The translations under genes and the position numbers were made by a program. Shown here in pieces: positions 9,544-17,981 of a DNA stretch of 64,000 nt. The notes under the pieces are model-generated. The model was not told where the DNA came from. It saw only the letters and a program-made list of their open reading frames with translations, and did not search any database. The DNA lies in NCBI GenBank assembly GCA_900769875.1, contig CAAGII010000084.1, positions 1 through 64,000 on the forward strand. The letters are read 5' to 3'. Each line of letters opens with the position of its first letter. Position 1 is the first letter of the stretch. The stretch comes from Clostridia bacterium (GTDB lineage Bacteria; Bacillota; Clostridia; Christensenellales; Aristaeellaceae).

Positions 9544-9576
9544 AAGCCGCCGAATCCTGACGGGTTCGTGCGGCTT
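9544..9576 (-). terminator. Probable terminator of argH
   Basis: Hairpin AAGCCGC/GCGGCTT extended by CGAA/TTCG after a one-base bulge, followed on the minus strand by CTTTCG. The T-run is weak. A second perfect 8-base-pair hairpin (GCGGCTGC/GCAGCCGC) at 9597-9618 lies nearer the argH stop and may act with it. Confidence 0.55.
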
Positions 9577-9638
9577 GCGCAGTTCATACCTGCGGCGCGG
9601 CTGCCCCGTTGCAGCCGCCATATCATATTGATGGACGC

Positions 9639-11018
9639 TTAATCGGCGGAGGCGATCGCAGCGCGTGCTGCGTCAATCGCCTGCTGCACCATATCCGGCG
9701 CGGGCGCGCCGGGGATGCGGCGCTTCTCCACACACGCTTCCATGCTCATTTCCGTGAATACATCCTCGTCAAAGGCAGGATGGAACGTACGCAGCTCCTC
9801 CAGCGACAGATCCAGCAGCGCCTTGTGCTCATTCAGGCAGTGCGCCACAAGCTCTCCCACCACCTTGTGTGCGTCGCGGAAGGGCACGCCATGCTTAACC
9901 AGATAATCGGCGCAGTCCGTCGCGTTGGTAAAGCCGCCGCTCGCGCCGCTGCGCATGACGTCAGTTCGGAAAGTGAGGGTGCGCAGCATGGCCGTAAACA
10001 CCGTAAGCCCCTTGACAAGGGTATCGCGCGCGTCAAAGAAGCACTCCTTGTCCTCCTGCATGTCCTTGTTGTAGGCAAGCGGGATGCCCTTCATCACCGT
10101 CAGCAGGGTCATGAGATCGCCGTACACACGGCCCGTCTTGCCGCGGATCAGCTCCGCCACATCGGGGTTCTTTTTTTGCGGCATGATGCTCGAACCGGTG
10201 GCAAAACCGTCATCCATTTCCACAAAACGGAACTCCGCGCTCGACCAGAGAATCAGCTCCTCGCAGAAGCGGGACAGATGCATCATGCAGATGCTTGCCG
10301 CCGAGAGGTATTCCAGCACAAAGTCCCGGTCGCTCACGCCATCAAGGCTGTTCATGCTGATGCTGTCAAAGCCAAGCAGCTCCGCCACACGCTCGCGATT
10401 GAGCGGATAGGTCGTGCCTGCAAGCGCGCCGGAGCCCAGCGGACATACATTGGCCGACTGGTAAGCCGCGCGGAAGCGTGTACGGTCGCGCATGAACATC
10501 TGCACATACGCCATCAGATGATGCGCCAGCGTGATGGGCTGCGCCTTCTGCAAATGCGTATAGCCCGGCATAATGCTGTGAAGATGCTGCTGGGCATGGG
10601 TCAGGAGCGCGTCCAGCAGATCCTCGAGCATGGCGATGGTCTCCGTACAGGCCAGCTTGGCGTACATCCGGCAATCAAGCGCCACCTGATCGTTGCGGCT
10701 TCGGCCCGTGTGCAGACGTTTGCCCGCTTCGCCGATGCGCTGGATCAGGAGGGTCTCCACATTCATGTGGATATCCTCGGCATCCACCATCCACTGAATC
10801 CTTCCTGCACGCGCGTCCTCCAGAATACCGCGCAGACCCTCCACAATCCTCGCAGCGTCCTCCGCGCTGATAATTCCCTGCTCGCCCAGCATGGTCGCGT
10901 GGGCAATGGATCCGTTGATATCCTGCTCATACAGGCGCTGGTCAAAGGAAATGCTGGAATGGAAATCATCCACCAGTCCGTCAGTCGATTTGGAAAAGCG
11001 TCCGCCCCAGAGTTTCAT
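9639..11018 (-). CDS. argH: Argininosuccinate lyase
   Basis: Last step of arginine synthesis: splits argininosuccinate into arginine and fumarate. The 459-residue product starts MKLWGGRFSK, as is typical. It carries GRSRNDQVALD, the TYTHLQ-like GYTHLQKAQP, and the fumarase/aspartase signature GSSIMPQKKNPD with the catalytic Ser. The ATG at 11018 is supported by AGGAGG eight bases upstream. It is a single gene with its own promoter. argG is not next to it, and argR lies 36 kb away in the window. Confidence 0.96.
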   Translation of the reverse strand: MKLWGGRFSKSTDGLVDDFHSSISFDQRLYEQDINGSIAHATMLGEQGIISAEDAARIVEGLRGILEDARAGRIQWMVDAEDIHMNVETLLIQRIGEAGKRLHTGRSRNDQVALDCRMYAKLACTETIAMLEDLLDALLTHAQQHLHSIMPGYTHLQKAQPITLAHHLMAYVQMFMRDRTRFRAAYQSANVCPLGSGALAGTTYPLNRERVAELLGFDSISMNSLDGVSDRDFVLEYLSAASICMMHLSRFCEELILWSSAEFRFVEMDDGFATGSSIMPQKKNPDVAELIRGKTGRVYGDLMTLLTVMKGIPLAYNKDMQEDKECFFDARDTLVKGLTVFTAMLRTLTFRTDVMRSGASGGFTNATDCADYLVKHGVPFRDAHKVVGELVAHCLNEHKALLDLSLEELRTFHPAFDEDVFTEMSMEACVEKRRIPGAPAPDMVQQAIDAARAAIASAD

Positions 11019-11039
11019 CAGGTGTACCTCCTGTATATC

Positions 11040-11051
11040 ATCATGCATGAT
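11040..11051. promoter_or_regulatory. Perfect 12-base palindrome over the argH transcription start
   Basis: ATCATGCATGAT lies just downstream of the argH -10 box and overlaps the expected start of transcription. It could be an operator. It is not a good match to the AT-rich ARG box (TGAATAATTATTCA type), so a link to ArgR is unproven. Confidence 0.35.
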
Positions 11052-11054
11052 CGG

Positions 11055-11084
11055 ATTATACCACCGCAAAGCCTGTTTTGACAA
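11055..11084 (-). promoter_or_regulatory. Promoter of argH
   Basis: Minus strand TTGTCA (11084-11079), 18-base spacer ending in TGG, and TATAAT (11060-11055). Confidence 0.75.
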
Positions 11085-11117
11085 TCAAAACGCACCAAAA
11101 AGACAAGGCTTTGGCGC

Positions 11118-11145
11118 AAAATGCCTGTGGCGCAGCCACAGGCAT
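11118..11145 (-). terminator. Terminator of the GH53 gene
   Basis: Perfect 10-base-pair stem ATGCCTGTGG/CCACAGGCAT with a 5-base loop and TTT on the minus side, 19 bases after the stop codon at 11164. Confidence 0.75.
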
Positions 11146-11163
11146 CCGGTCAAATGGCGCAGG

Positions 11164-13134
11164 TTATTCCGCATTTGTCAGATTCCAGTCATCAAAGGTT
11201 CCCCACGCGCCGTCCTTGCCAGCGCGCACAGCCACGCCAAGCGATACGTCGCATTCCTCCTCCAGTGTAAAGCGGATGGTTGGATGCACCCACTGAATCC
11301 ACCCGGTCAAGGCAAAGGCGTCGATGATCTCCTCGCCGCCGATGCGGACATAAGCATGGCTTTCGCCCGTATCGCCCATATCGCCTCCCTGGGCAGTCAG
11401 CGAAAACTCATAGGTGCCCGGCTTCAGGCACAGCGTTTGCTCGGCGGTGAAATCAACAATTCCCGCCGTCCAGAAATGCAGACTGTACGCGCCGCTTGCG
11501 GGATCATCCGTCGTGCGACTGGCATAGGGCTGGGAAATGGCATACATGCTCATATCCGCGTCCTCAAAGCCGGGATTGCGCAGGAGATTCATATACCTTA
11601 CGCTCACAGCGCAGGTGATTTCCACATCACCCTCCACCGTGCCGTGAAGCAGGTATTCACCGGCCTTCTCCATGTCGATGGCAGACAGCTCCTCCTGATT
11701 CCATACAATGGGCAGAATCGCCTGCGTGCGATCATTGTAGCTGACGCGCGCAGTCTCGGGAAGCACCAGCGTATCGCCCACACCGTACTCCTGCGTGAAG
11801 CGCTCTACGTCAACCGGAACGACATCATACCCCGTCGTGCCCGTCTGCACATAGCGGAACACCCGGAGCGACTCAAGCGGATATCCCTGCGCGTCAAAGA
11901 GCGCCTGATTATCCACCGCAGAGCCGCCATACCACCTGCCCGCGTCCTCCGGGTCATACGCCCCGGCATAGGACGACGCCCAACCGGAGCCGAATTCCTC
12001 CCAGAGCATTCGGTTCTCCGCGATCTGCGCCTGTGCGTCCTCATCCTCCGGAGAGCAGGGGCGCACAGGAATCCATGCAGGCTCCCAGTAGAATACGCCC
12101 ACGCCCGCTTCGCCCACATTGGCAACCGCCTGCATCATGTCGGCAATTTCCATCGCCTGACCCTGAACGGAGAAGGGATACTGCGCATTCGTATCGTTGT
12201 TACCTACGCGAACGGTGTTTTCGTGTCCGTCCGCATCCTCAAACGTGTATGCCCACGAGGTTTCCGCCACCATGACCTGCTTGCCGTAGCGCGAGGCGTG
12301 GTAACTCAGCACCTGTGTCAGGTTTTCGGGCGTTCCGTGCCAGTAGGGATAGCAGGATACCGCGAACACATCATAATCCACCTGCGCCTTGTTCAGCTGA
12401 TCCGCCACATACGAGACCCAGTTGTTGCGCTCGGGGTTGGTGAAATGCAGTGCCACACGGATGGGCATGCCAGCTTCATCCGCCGCCTGACGCACAGCCC
12501 GACTGCCCGCGCTGAACAGCCTTGTGATGGAAGCCCAGCTGTTTTCGCCGCAGAACCTGCCGTTGGTTTCGTTGCCGACCTGTACCATGCCGACGTGCAC
12601 GCCGCTTTCCAGAAGCGTGCGCAGACTGTCCAGCGTGTAGCGCTCGATCGCCTGCTCCTTGTTCTCAAGGCTAAGGCTCTGCCATGCCTTGGGCGCCTGC
12701 TGCTTGCCGGGATCAGCCCAGAAATCGGAGTAATGGAAGTCTATGAGCACATGCATGCCCGCTTCTGTCGCCCACCGGCCCATGGTCACGGCCGTATTCA
12801 GATCATTGTTGCCACCGCCATAGCCGTGCCCCTCGCCGTCGTACGGATCATTCCACACGCGAAGCCGCACCCAGTTGACACCCTGCCCGGCGAGCAGTCT
12901 GCAAAAGCCGGCGCCATCCAGCGGTGCGCCATCAAAATCGTGAAAGACCACGCCGCTGTCGAGCAGCGACAGAAGCGAGGAAATATCCACACCACGGATG
13001 AAGTCCTCCGATTCCGAACCCGCCACATACGGCACACAGATGTTCGCTTCCACCTTCTGCGGCTCTGCCACACCGGAGCACGCCACCAGCAGCACAAGCA
13101 CCCACAGAACAAGACAGCTCCAAGCCTTCTTCAT
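11164..13134 (-). CDS. Arabinogalactan endo-1,4-beta-galactanase (GH53), lipoprotein
   Basis: Cuts beta-1,4-galactan side chains of pectin outside the cell. The 656-residue product starts with a lipoprotein signal: LVAC makes Cys19 the lipidated residue. The GH53 barrel follows (about 45-400), with RVWNDPYD, DFHYSDFWADP, the acid/base Glu189 in VGNETNG and the nucleophile Glu291 in VAETSW. After the barrel come a Big_4-like immunoglobulin domain (about 430-535) and a C-terminal jelly-roll that begins NPGFED (about 540-656), likely a carbohydrate-binding module. It lies 23 bases downstream of the TetM-like GTPase gene, an odd partner. Products would feed the pectin genes near 35-40 kb. GGGAGGGG precedes the ATG at 13134. 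Confidence 0.93.
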   Translation of the reverse strand: MKKAWSCLVLWVLVLLVACSGVAEPQKVEANICVPYVAGSESEDFIRGVDISSLLSLLDSGVVFHDFDGAPLDGAGFCRLLAGQGVNWVRLRVWNDPYDGEGHGYGGGNNDLNTAVTMGRWATEAGMHVLIDFHYSDFWADPGKQQAPKAWQSLSLENKEQAIERYTLDSLRTLLESGVHVGMVQVGNETNGRFCGENSWASITRLFSAGSRAVRQAADEAGMPIRVALHFTNPERNNWVSYVADQLNKAQVDYDVFAVSCYPYWHGTPENLTQVLSYHASRYGKQVMVAETSWAYTFEDADGHENTVRVGNNDTNAQYPFSVQGQAMEIADMMQAVANVGEAGVGVFYWEPAWIPVRPCSPEDEDAQAQIAENRMLWEEFGSGWASSYAGAYDPEDAGRWYGGSAVDNQALFDAQGYPLESLRVFRYVQTGTTGYDVVPVDVERFTQEYGVGDTLVLPETARVSYNDRTQAILPIVWNQEELSAIDMEKAGEYLLHGTVEGDVEITCAVSVRYMNLLRNPGFEDADMSMYAISQPYASRTTDDPASGAYSLHFWTAGIVDFTAEQTLCLKPGTYEFSLTAQGGDMGDTGESHAYVRIGGEEIIDAFALTGWIQWVHPTIRFTLEEECDVSLGVAVRAGKDGAWGTFDDWNLTNAE

Positions 13135-13157
13135 ACAGTCCCCTCCCATGCATGTTG

Positions 13158-15107
13158 TCAGAAGATTTCTCCGTCCAGCGCGTTTCTCGCGGCAAGGATG
13201 TATTTGGCCGTATCCAGCGGATGCACGCCGCGCCGCTCGCAGGTTCTGCCCATTTCCAGCGGGCAGTCGCGATAGCCGTGCAGCTTCATGCTCATGCGTC
13301 CCCGCCCACCCGTGAGCATCATCAGCCGCGTGGGGAAATCCATGCTGGTCGCGACCGGCACATGCGCGGTCAGCTGCATTTCGCTGTCCTCCGGGAAGAA
13401 CTGCGTCTCCAGCGTTTCGCCCCGCATGGCGGTGATCTCGCTCATGACCCTGCCGCCAAGGTGGTCGGGCAGGGTGATGATCATTTCCGCGATCGGCTCC
13501 AGCAGCTGACTTCCACCCCGCTTCAATCCGTCCATCAGCGCCATCGGGGTCGCAACGATGAAGTCCAGCGGATGGGTATGGAATTGGTGATCGCTTCCGT
13601 CCGTCAGCGTGATGCGCACATCATCCACCTGCCAGCCGAGCATCCCCTGCAGCAACGCCTGCGGAAGAGCCTGCTCCACCTGATGCTGATAATGCTCCTT
13701 AATGAGCCGCACAGGCACGGTGCTGTGATACTCGATACCGCTACCGCGAGGCAGCGGTTCCAGCTCAAGCCTGATGACCGCCCAGCACGGCTTGGGCCAT
13801 GTGTAGGCGACAAAGCCGGTGGCCGGGCGCTGAATGGTCTCGCGGTAGATGACCTCCGGCGCGCCAAACTGAACCGGGACCGAAAAACGCTGCGAAAAGG
13901 TCTCGCGCAGCACCTCGAGCTGGATTGCACCCATCACGCGGATATGCTCGATGCCGCGATACTGCTTCACATCCAGCAGCGGATCCTCTGCCTGCAGCGT
14001 TTCCAGCGCCTGATGGAGCGCTGCCCGATCCTCCGCGCGCTCCGGCATCACCTTGACCATCATCAGCGGGGCACGATACGTTCCCTGATGGATGGAACGC
14101 GGAAGGCAGCTTTTATCCCCGATCACGGCGCCGACGCGAACGCCGCTCAATCCGTAGACCACCGCAATGCCGCCCGCCTCAATTCTGCCAAGATCGGCAC
14201 CGCGACCTTCCAGACTCACGGCGCGTATCTGTGTGACCTTTCTCTCCTCCACGATTTCGCGGTCTGAGTAATCCGTTGCCTTGCGGATGGGCAAACCGAC
14301 CGTCTGTCTGTTTTCCAGCGTACCAGAAAACAGGCGGATCACCGCGCCGCGGCCCATCGCTGCATCCTCCTCCACGGCGAATACCACACCTGCAAGCGGC
14401 GCGTCGCTTCTTCCTGCAGGCGGCGGAAGGTAGAGACATATGGCGTCCAGCAGCTCCTCAATGCCGGTATCCTGCAGCGCCGATCCGGCAAGCGCGGGAT
14501 ACAGGGCGCACGCGCATACCTGCCGGGTAAGCATGGGCTGCAGCCTATCCTCGCTGTAGACCACGCCGTCAAGATAATCCTGCAGCGCCTCCTCATCGGC
14601 ATCGGCCAGCGCCGCCATGGCGGCCTCACGATCCTCAAGCAGAAACACGCCGGAATGCAGCCGCTTTTGCACCTGCGTCACCGCCCGCGCCGGGTTCGCG
14701 CCCATCCGATCCGTTTTGTTGAGAAAGATGATCACTGGAATGCCGTTCCTGCGAAGGGCGTGAAACACCGCCTCCGTCTGCGGCTGAACGCCCTCGCAGG
14801 CGCTGATGACAACCACCGCGCCATCCAGCGCCCACATGCTGCGCTCCACCTCCGAGGCAAAGTCGGCATGACCGGGCGTATCAATCAGATGGATGGAGCA
14901 GCCCTTCCAGCTCAGTGGCGCGCTTGTGGACTTCACCGAGATACCGCGCCGGCGCTCAAACTCTGTACGATCCGTGTGCGCCGTGCCCTCATCGACCGCG
15001 CCCACGATGCGAATCTGACCCGAATGCTGCAAAAGGCGTTCGGATAGCGTGGTCTTTCCCGCGTCCACATGAGCGAATATACCGATGTTGCGGATGTTGT
15101 CCTTCAT
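13158..15107 (-). CDS. TetM-like translational GTPase (EF-G superfamily, ribosomal protection type)
   Basis: The 649-residue protein has the architecture of Tet(M)/Tet(O): a GTPase domain with P-loop AHVDAGKT (12-19), switch I RRGI (53-56), DTPGH (76-80) and NKTD (130-133), then the beta-barrel, EF-G-like domain IV and C-terminal domain. The alanine-led P-loop and a C-terminal RRxxxxD-type end match ribosomal protection proteins rather than EF-G. Whether it protects from tetracycline cannot be said. Several clostridial genomes carry such paralogs as ordinary chromosomal genes, and the lack of mobile DNA or a resistance-type leader here fits that. It precedes the GH53 gene. Confidence 0.85.
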   Translation of the reverse strand: MKDNIRNIGIFAHVDAGKTTLSERLLQHSGQIRIVGAVDEGTAHTDRTEFERRRGISVKSTSAPLSWKGCSIHLIDTPGHADFASEVERSMWALDGAVVVISACEGVQPQTEAVFHALRRNGIPVIIFLNKTDRMGANPARAVTQVQKRLHSGVFLLEDREAAMAALADADEEALQDYLDGVVYSEDRLQPMLTRQVCACALYPALAGSALQDTGIEELLDAICLYLPPPAGRSDAPLAGVVFAVEEDAAMGRGAVIRLFSGTLENRQTVGLPIRKATDYSDREIVEERKVTQIRAVSLEGRGADLGRIEAGGIAVVYGLSGVRVGAVIGDKSCLPRSIHQGTYRAPLMMVKVMPERAEDRAALHQALETLQAEDPLLDVKQYRGIEHIRVMGAIQLEVLRETFSQRFSVPVQFGAPEVIYRETIQRPATGFVAYTWPKPCWAVIRLELEPLPRGSGIEYHSTVPVRLIKEHYQHQVEQALPQALLQGMLGWQVDDVRITLTDGSDHQFHTHPLDFIVATPMALMDGLKRGGSQLLEPIAEMIITLPDHLGGRVMSEITAMRGETLETQFFPEDSEMQLTAHVPVATSMDFPTRLMMLTGGRGRMSMKLHGYRDCPLEMGRTCERRGVHPLDTAKYILAARNALDGEIF

Positions 15108-15146
15108 TCCGATCCCCCGCCTGTGCGATCACGCGGCACATCCTTC

Positions 15147-15578
15147 TTATTGATACAGCTTGCGGAAGCCAACCACCGTGTCGGTATAGCCCGCCCTGTG
15201 GTAGAACGCGTGCGCGCCCGTGCGAAATGCGGACGACACCAGGATGGCATAGGTACAGCCGCCGCGCCGAGCGATCTCGTCCAGCGCGTCCATCAGCTGC
15301 ATGCCGACGCCCTGACCGCGGGCAGCGGGGTGGACCACCACATCCTCCACCACCAAAAACCGCTCAGTCAGTCCCTGACAGATCACTCCCAGCGCCGTAC
15401 CGAGAACATCATCACCCTGCACGGCGATGAGCAGGTGCGTGTTCTCAAGCTGCTGCAGTCGAATGAAATGCTCCTCCGCATGCGCGGCGTAGTCCGCGTC
15501 AGTCATCAGCTCGCTGTAAAGGGTTAGCACCTGCGCCATATCACGGCGCTGCATTCGCCTGATTTCCATCGCGCTCAT
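15147..15578 (-). CDS. GNAT-family N-acetyltransferase
   Basis: A 143-residue single-domain acetyltransferase. The acetyl-CoA loop is visible as VVHPAARGQGVGMQLMDAL (Q/RxxGxG/A motif), after the beta4 strand FLVVEDVVV. The C-terminal AHAFYHRAGYTDT is the usual end of the fold. The substrate is unknown. It overlaps the flavoprotein gene by four bases (ATGA), so the two are translationally coupled. A second ATG at 15569 is also possible. Confidence 0.85.
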   Translation of the reverse strand: MSAMEIRRMQRRDMAQVLTLYSELMTDADYAAHAEEHFIRLQQLENTHLLIAVQGDDVLGTALGVICQGLTERFLVVEDVVVHPAARGQGVGMQLMDALDEIARRGGCTYAILVSSAFRTGAHAFYHRAGYTDTVVGFRKLYQ

Positions 15579-16192
15579 TTTCCTGTGTCGTACTGGCGCA
15601 TGCGCCGCTGCAACACCTCGTCACGCGCAACCGAATAGCCGAAGAATCCCAACACATCGACAGATTTCTGATATACGCCATGGTTGTAGCACACAAGTCC
15701 CGCCCGCTCCAGATGGAGGCTGCCGTCCTCATTGAACAGATCATCCCGCACCTGCACGCCGACCACCTCGCCGATGATCATGTCATGGCTGCCCAGCTCC
15801 AGCACCTGACGCACCTTACACGCAAGATATGCCGGACACTCGCGGATGGCGGGCGCACAGGTCATGCCCAGCGCGGGCATGGGCGTCAGAGCGCAGTGGG
15901 CGAACTTATCCACCTGCCGCCCGGATCGCACACCGCAGAAATCAAGCGCTTTACAGCGCGCCTCATCCACAAGATTGACAACAAACTCACCGCTTCCGAT
16001 GATGATATCGTGCGAAAAGCGTTCCTTCCGCACGCTGATGCTCACCATGGGCGGTTCACTGTTGACCGTGCCCGCCCATGCGACGGTGATGATATTCGGC
16101 TTTGCATCCTGCGCAGCCTGGCAGCTGATCATCACCGCAGGAACAGGGCACAGCATGGTACAGGGATCGAAGGTATGAAAAGCTTCATTCAT
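15575..16192 (-). CDS. Flavoredoxin-like FMN-binding split-barrel protein
   Basis: A 205-residue protein of the flavin reductase / flavoredoxin family. It shows the N-terminal PVPAVMISCQ strand, NIITVAWAGTVNSEPP, SVRKERFSHDII and EFVVNLV, which line the FMN site, and the late GEVVGVQV. Family members bind FMN and reduce or shuttle electrons to acceptors; the partner is unknown. It is the first gene of a minus-strand unit with the acetyltransferase, and it may continue to the GTPase and GH53 genes. Confidence 0.88.
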   Translation of the reverse strand: MNEAFHTFDPCTMLCPVPAVMISCQAAQDAKPNIITVAWAGTVNSEPPMVSISVRKERFSHDIIIGSGEFVVNLVDEARCKALDFCGVRSGRQVDKFAHCALTPMPALGMTCAPAIRECPAYLACKVRQVLELGSHDMIIGEVVGVQVRDDLFNEDGSLHLERAGLVCYNHGVYQKSVDVLGFFGYSVARDEVLQRRMRQYDTGK

Positions 16193-16239
16193 ATGGACAC
16201 ACTCCCGTTTTTCACGTCAGACACGGATCGATCAGGGTT

Positions 16240-16268
16240 AGTGTACAATACTTTTCAGCGAAAGTCAA
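16240..16268 (-). promoter_or_regulatory. Promoter of the flavoredoxin-like gene
   Basis: Minus strand TTGACT (16268-16263), 17-base spacer, TACACT (16245-16240). It diverges from the TetR promoter about 65 bases away. Confidence 0.65.
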
Positions 16269-16332
16269 CGAACGCTTCCTTCGTTCGCACGCGTTTTCAC
16301 CGAAATCTCATGCGCAGCTCATCCGAATGCTA

Positions 16333-16361
16333 TTGACATCGCGCGGTGCGTGTGATACAAT
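16333..16361 (+). promoter_or_regulatory. Promoter of the tetR-pspC operon
   Basis: TTGACA (16333-16338), 17 bases, TACAAT (16356-16361). The candidate TetR operator starts nine bases downstream. Confidence 0.8.
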
Positions 16362-16369
16362 CAGAACAT

Positions 16370-16394
16370 CGTTTATGAACGCTGTTTGTAAACG
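16370..16394. promoter_or_regulatory. Inverted repeat, likely autoregulatory TetR operator
   Basis: Arms of 11 bases (CGTTTATGAAC and GTTTGTAAACG) around a 3-base centre match at 9 of 11 pairs. The site covers the transcription start of the tetR gene, the classic place for autorepression. Confidence 0.6.
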
Positions 16395-16419
16395 TTGTTT
16401 CTGAAAGAAGGTTGACCAA

Positions 16420-17124
16420 GTGCCACCCAAGCCAAAGAACACCCGCGAAGAGATTGCTGCGGCTGCCTTTACCATCATCAAGGAGGAAGGTCTGGAGGCG
16501 CTGACGGCACGTGAGCTGGGTCGAAAGCTGAATTCGTCAGCCGGCTCCATCTTTACGCTCTACCCGAGCATGGAGGAGGTCAAGCTCGCCGCGCGCAGGC
16601 TTGCGCTTGAGGAGTTCAGGAGATTTATCAGCGATTACAAGGAGTATTCGCCTCCCTTCAAGCGCATCGGTCAGATGATCGTGACCTACGGGAAGCGTGA
16701 ACCGGAGCTGTTCAAGCTGCTGTTCATGCAGGAGCATCAGCAACCCCGGGACTTCACGGAAACGATGATGGATCTGGACGACGTGTACCAGATCTGTACC
16801 GACCTGATTCAGAGGGATTACGGACTCGCGCAGGAGGGCGCACGCTTCCTCTTTGAGCAGATGTGGATCCTTGCCTTCGGGCTTGGCACGATGTGCGCGC
16901 TGGGCGTATGCACGCTGGAGGATGATGAGATCGGTCGGAGGCTGAGCGTATCGTTCATGAGCCTGTACGCCTTCATCAAATCCGGTAAACTGATGGAGGT
17001 GTATGCGTCAGCCGAAAAGAACCCCGACGGCACCTTCCACGGCCACCTTGTCGGCGACCTGTTCAACCTGCTCTTTGACACAGAGCAAAAGCAGAACCAC
17101 CCGCACACGGGTAAAGGAGTATGA
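16420..17124 (+). CDS. TetR-family transcriptional regulator
   Basis: A 234-residue regulator. The N-terminal helix-turn-helix is clear: REEIAAAAFTIIKEEG, LTARELGRKL, then the recognition-helix region with SAGSIFTLYPSMEEVK. The C-terminal ligand domain (about 70-210) resembles TetR_C-type domains of the AcrR group but names no ligand. The start is GTG at 16420 with AGAAGG eight bases upstream. The stop codon is followed at once by the PspC gene, so the two form one unit, probably repressed by the regulator through the repeat at 16370-16394. The ABC exporter 1.9 kb downstream is another possible target. Confidence 0.88.
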   Translation: MPPKPKNTREEIAAAAFTIIKEEGLEALTARELGRKLNSSAGSIFTLYPSMEEVKLAARRLALEEFRRFISDYKEYSPPFKRIGQMIVTYGKREPELFKLLFMQEHQQPRDFTETMMDLDDVYQICTDLIQRDYGLAQEGARFLFEQMWILAFGLGTMCALGVCTLEDDEIGRRLSVSFMSLYAFIKSGKLMEVYASAEKNPDGTFHGHLVGDLFNLLFDTEQKQNHPHTGKGV

Positions 17125-17126
17125 TT

Positions 17127-17387
17127 ATGAAAAGGCTTTACAAAAGCAAGCAGAACAAAATGATCAGCGGCGTCTGCGGCGGCGTTGCGGAGTATCTTGG
17201 CATTGATCCGACAATCGTCCGCATCGGCTTCATGATCCTGAGCTCGCTGGCGGGCAGCGGTCTGATGATGTACATCATCGCCTCCATACTGATTCCCGAG
17301 CAGCCGACGGAAACCTTCCGTTCCTTCTACGACGAACAGACGGATTCGCAGGATGATTCATCCTTCTACCAGCAGAAGCACTTCTAA
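17127..17387 (+). CDS. PspC-domain membrane protein
   Basis: An 86-residue protein with the PspC signature: KRLYKSKQNKMISGVCGG, VAEYLGIDPTIVR and one long membrane segment (about 35-58). In enterobacteria PspC senses envelope stress; small PspC-only proteins are common in Bacillota and poorly known. The ATG at 17127 sits seven bases after GGAG; an ATG two codons earlier is too close to it. It is co-transcribed with the TetR gene. Confidence 0.88.
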   Translation: MKRLYKSKQNKMISGVCGGVAEYLGIDPTIVRIGFMILSSLAGSGLMMYIIASILIPEQPTETFRSFYDEQTDSQDDSSFYQQKHF

Positions 17388-17392
17388 GCACG

Positions 17393-17420
17393 GCTCCCGC
17401 AACTGACGCGGGAGCTTTTA
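17393..17420 (+). terminator. Terminator of tetR-pspC
   Basis: Perfect 8-base-pair stem GCTCCCGC/GCGGGAGC, 7-base loop, then TTTTA. Confidence 0.88.
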
Positions 17421-17430
17421 CTTATGGCTC

Positions 17431-17709
17431 ATGTTCATCAGCAAACAGGCAGCGCGATCGGCAATCCTTCGCGAATGTGCGCAGCTCAAGACGGCAGACC
17501 AGCCGATGATCCCAATCAGCGATACGCCTGTCGCAGGTCACAGCTTGGAGAAGGTAGCTGCCTGCCGCTCCGAAAAGGGACTGCAATCCATCGCGCTGGG
17601 CGCTAAGGCGCTTGCCCTCACCGCGTTGGAGCTGATTGAAAATCCCGCGCTGCTGGATCGCATCAAGGTGGATCACCGGGCGGCGGTTGCCGCTCAGGAG
17701 CAGCTGTAG
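17431..17709 (+). pseudogene. Remnant of an M20-family peptidase (C-terminal end only)
   Basis: A 92-codon frame with no ribosome site directly after a terminator. The second half (SEKGLQSIALGAKALALTALELIENPALLDRIK) reads like the last helices of M20 amidohydrolases such as aminobenzoyl-glutamate hydrolases, which end with a dimer-edge helix and a LLxxPxLLxxxK motif. The metal-binding core is missing. I infer a deleted gene of which only the tail is left; it is unlikely to be expressed. Confidence 0.5.
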
Positions 17710-17776
17710 CGCTCCGGCAGCCTGCGTGAGTCCGGTCAGGATGCAATCATCGTTTCCCCGGCGTCATGGAACTGCT

Positions 17777-17808
17777 CCCCAATACACCACACCGGCGCTG
17801 TATTGGGG
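17777..17808. repeat. Perfect 10-base-pair inverted repeat in a gene-free stretch
   Basis: CCCCAATACA and TGTATTGGGG surround a 12-base loop. No T-run follows on either strand, so it is not a normal terminator. The stretch 17710-17894 around it holds no gene. Confidence 0.5.
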
Positions 17809-17894
17809 GGCATTCGCTATGCTGCCATTCGCGGCAGGCTCCGTTCCCTACCCCGCCCCACCCATACGAGCATCCGCTAGACAGGACTGTGTAC

Positions 17895-17923
17895 TTGTAA
17901 TCCGCCAGGGAATGTGGTATACT
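17895..17923 (+). promoter_or_regulatory. Promoter of rseC-like gene and trxA
   Basis: TTGTAA (17895-17900), 17 bases ending in TGG, TATACT (17918-17923). The first start codon is about 59 bases downstream. Confidence 0.65.
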
Positions 17924-17981
17924 TGCAGTGTGCCCGGGAGAAAATGATCCGCGGGCAAACAGGGAACCGGAGGGACAGCCG

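Noticed and set aside
13158..15107. Calling the TetM-like gene a tetracycline-resistance gene
   Set aside because: No mobile element, leader peptide or acquired-gene signature is present, and chromosomal paralogs of unknown role are common in Clostridia.
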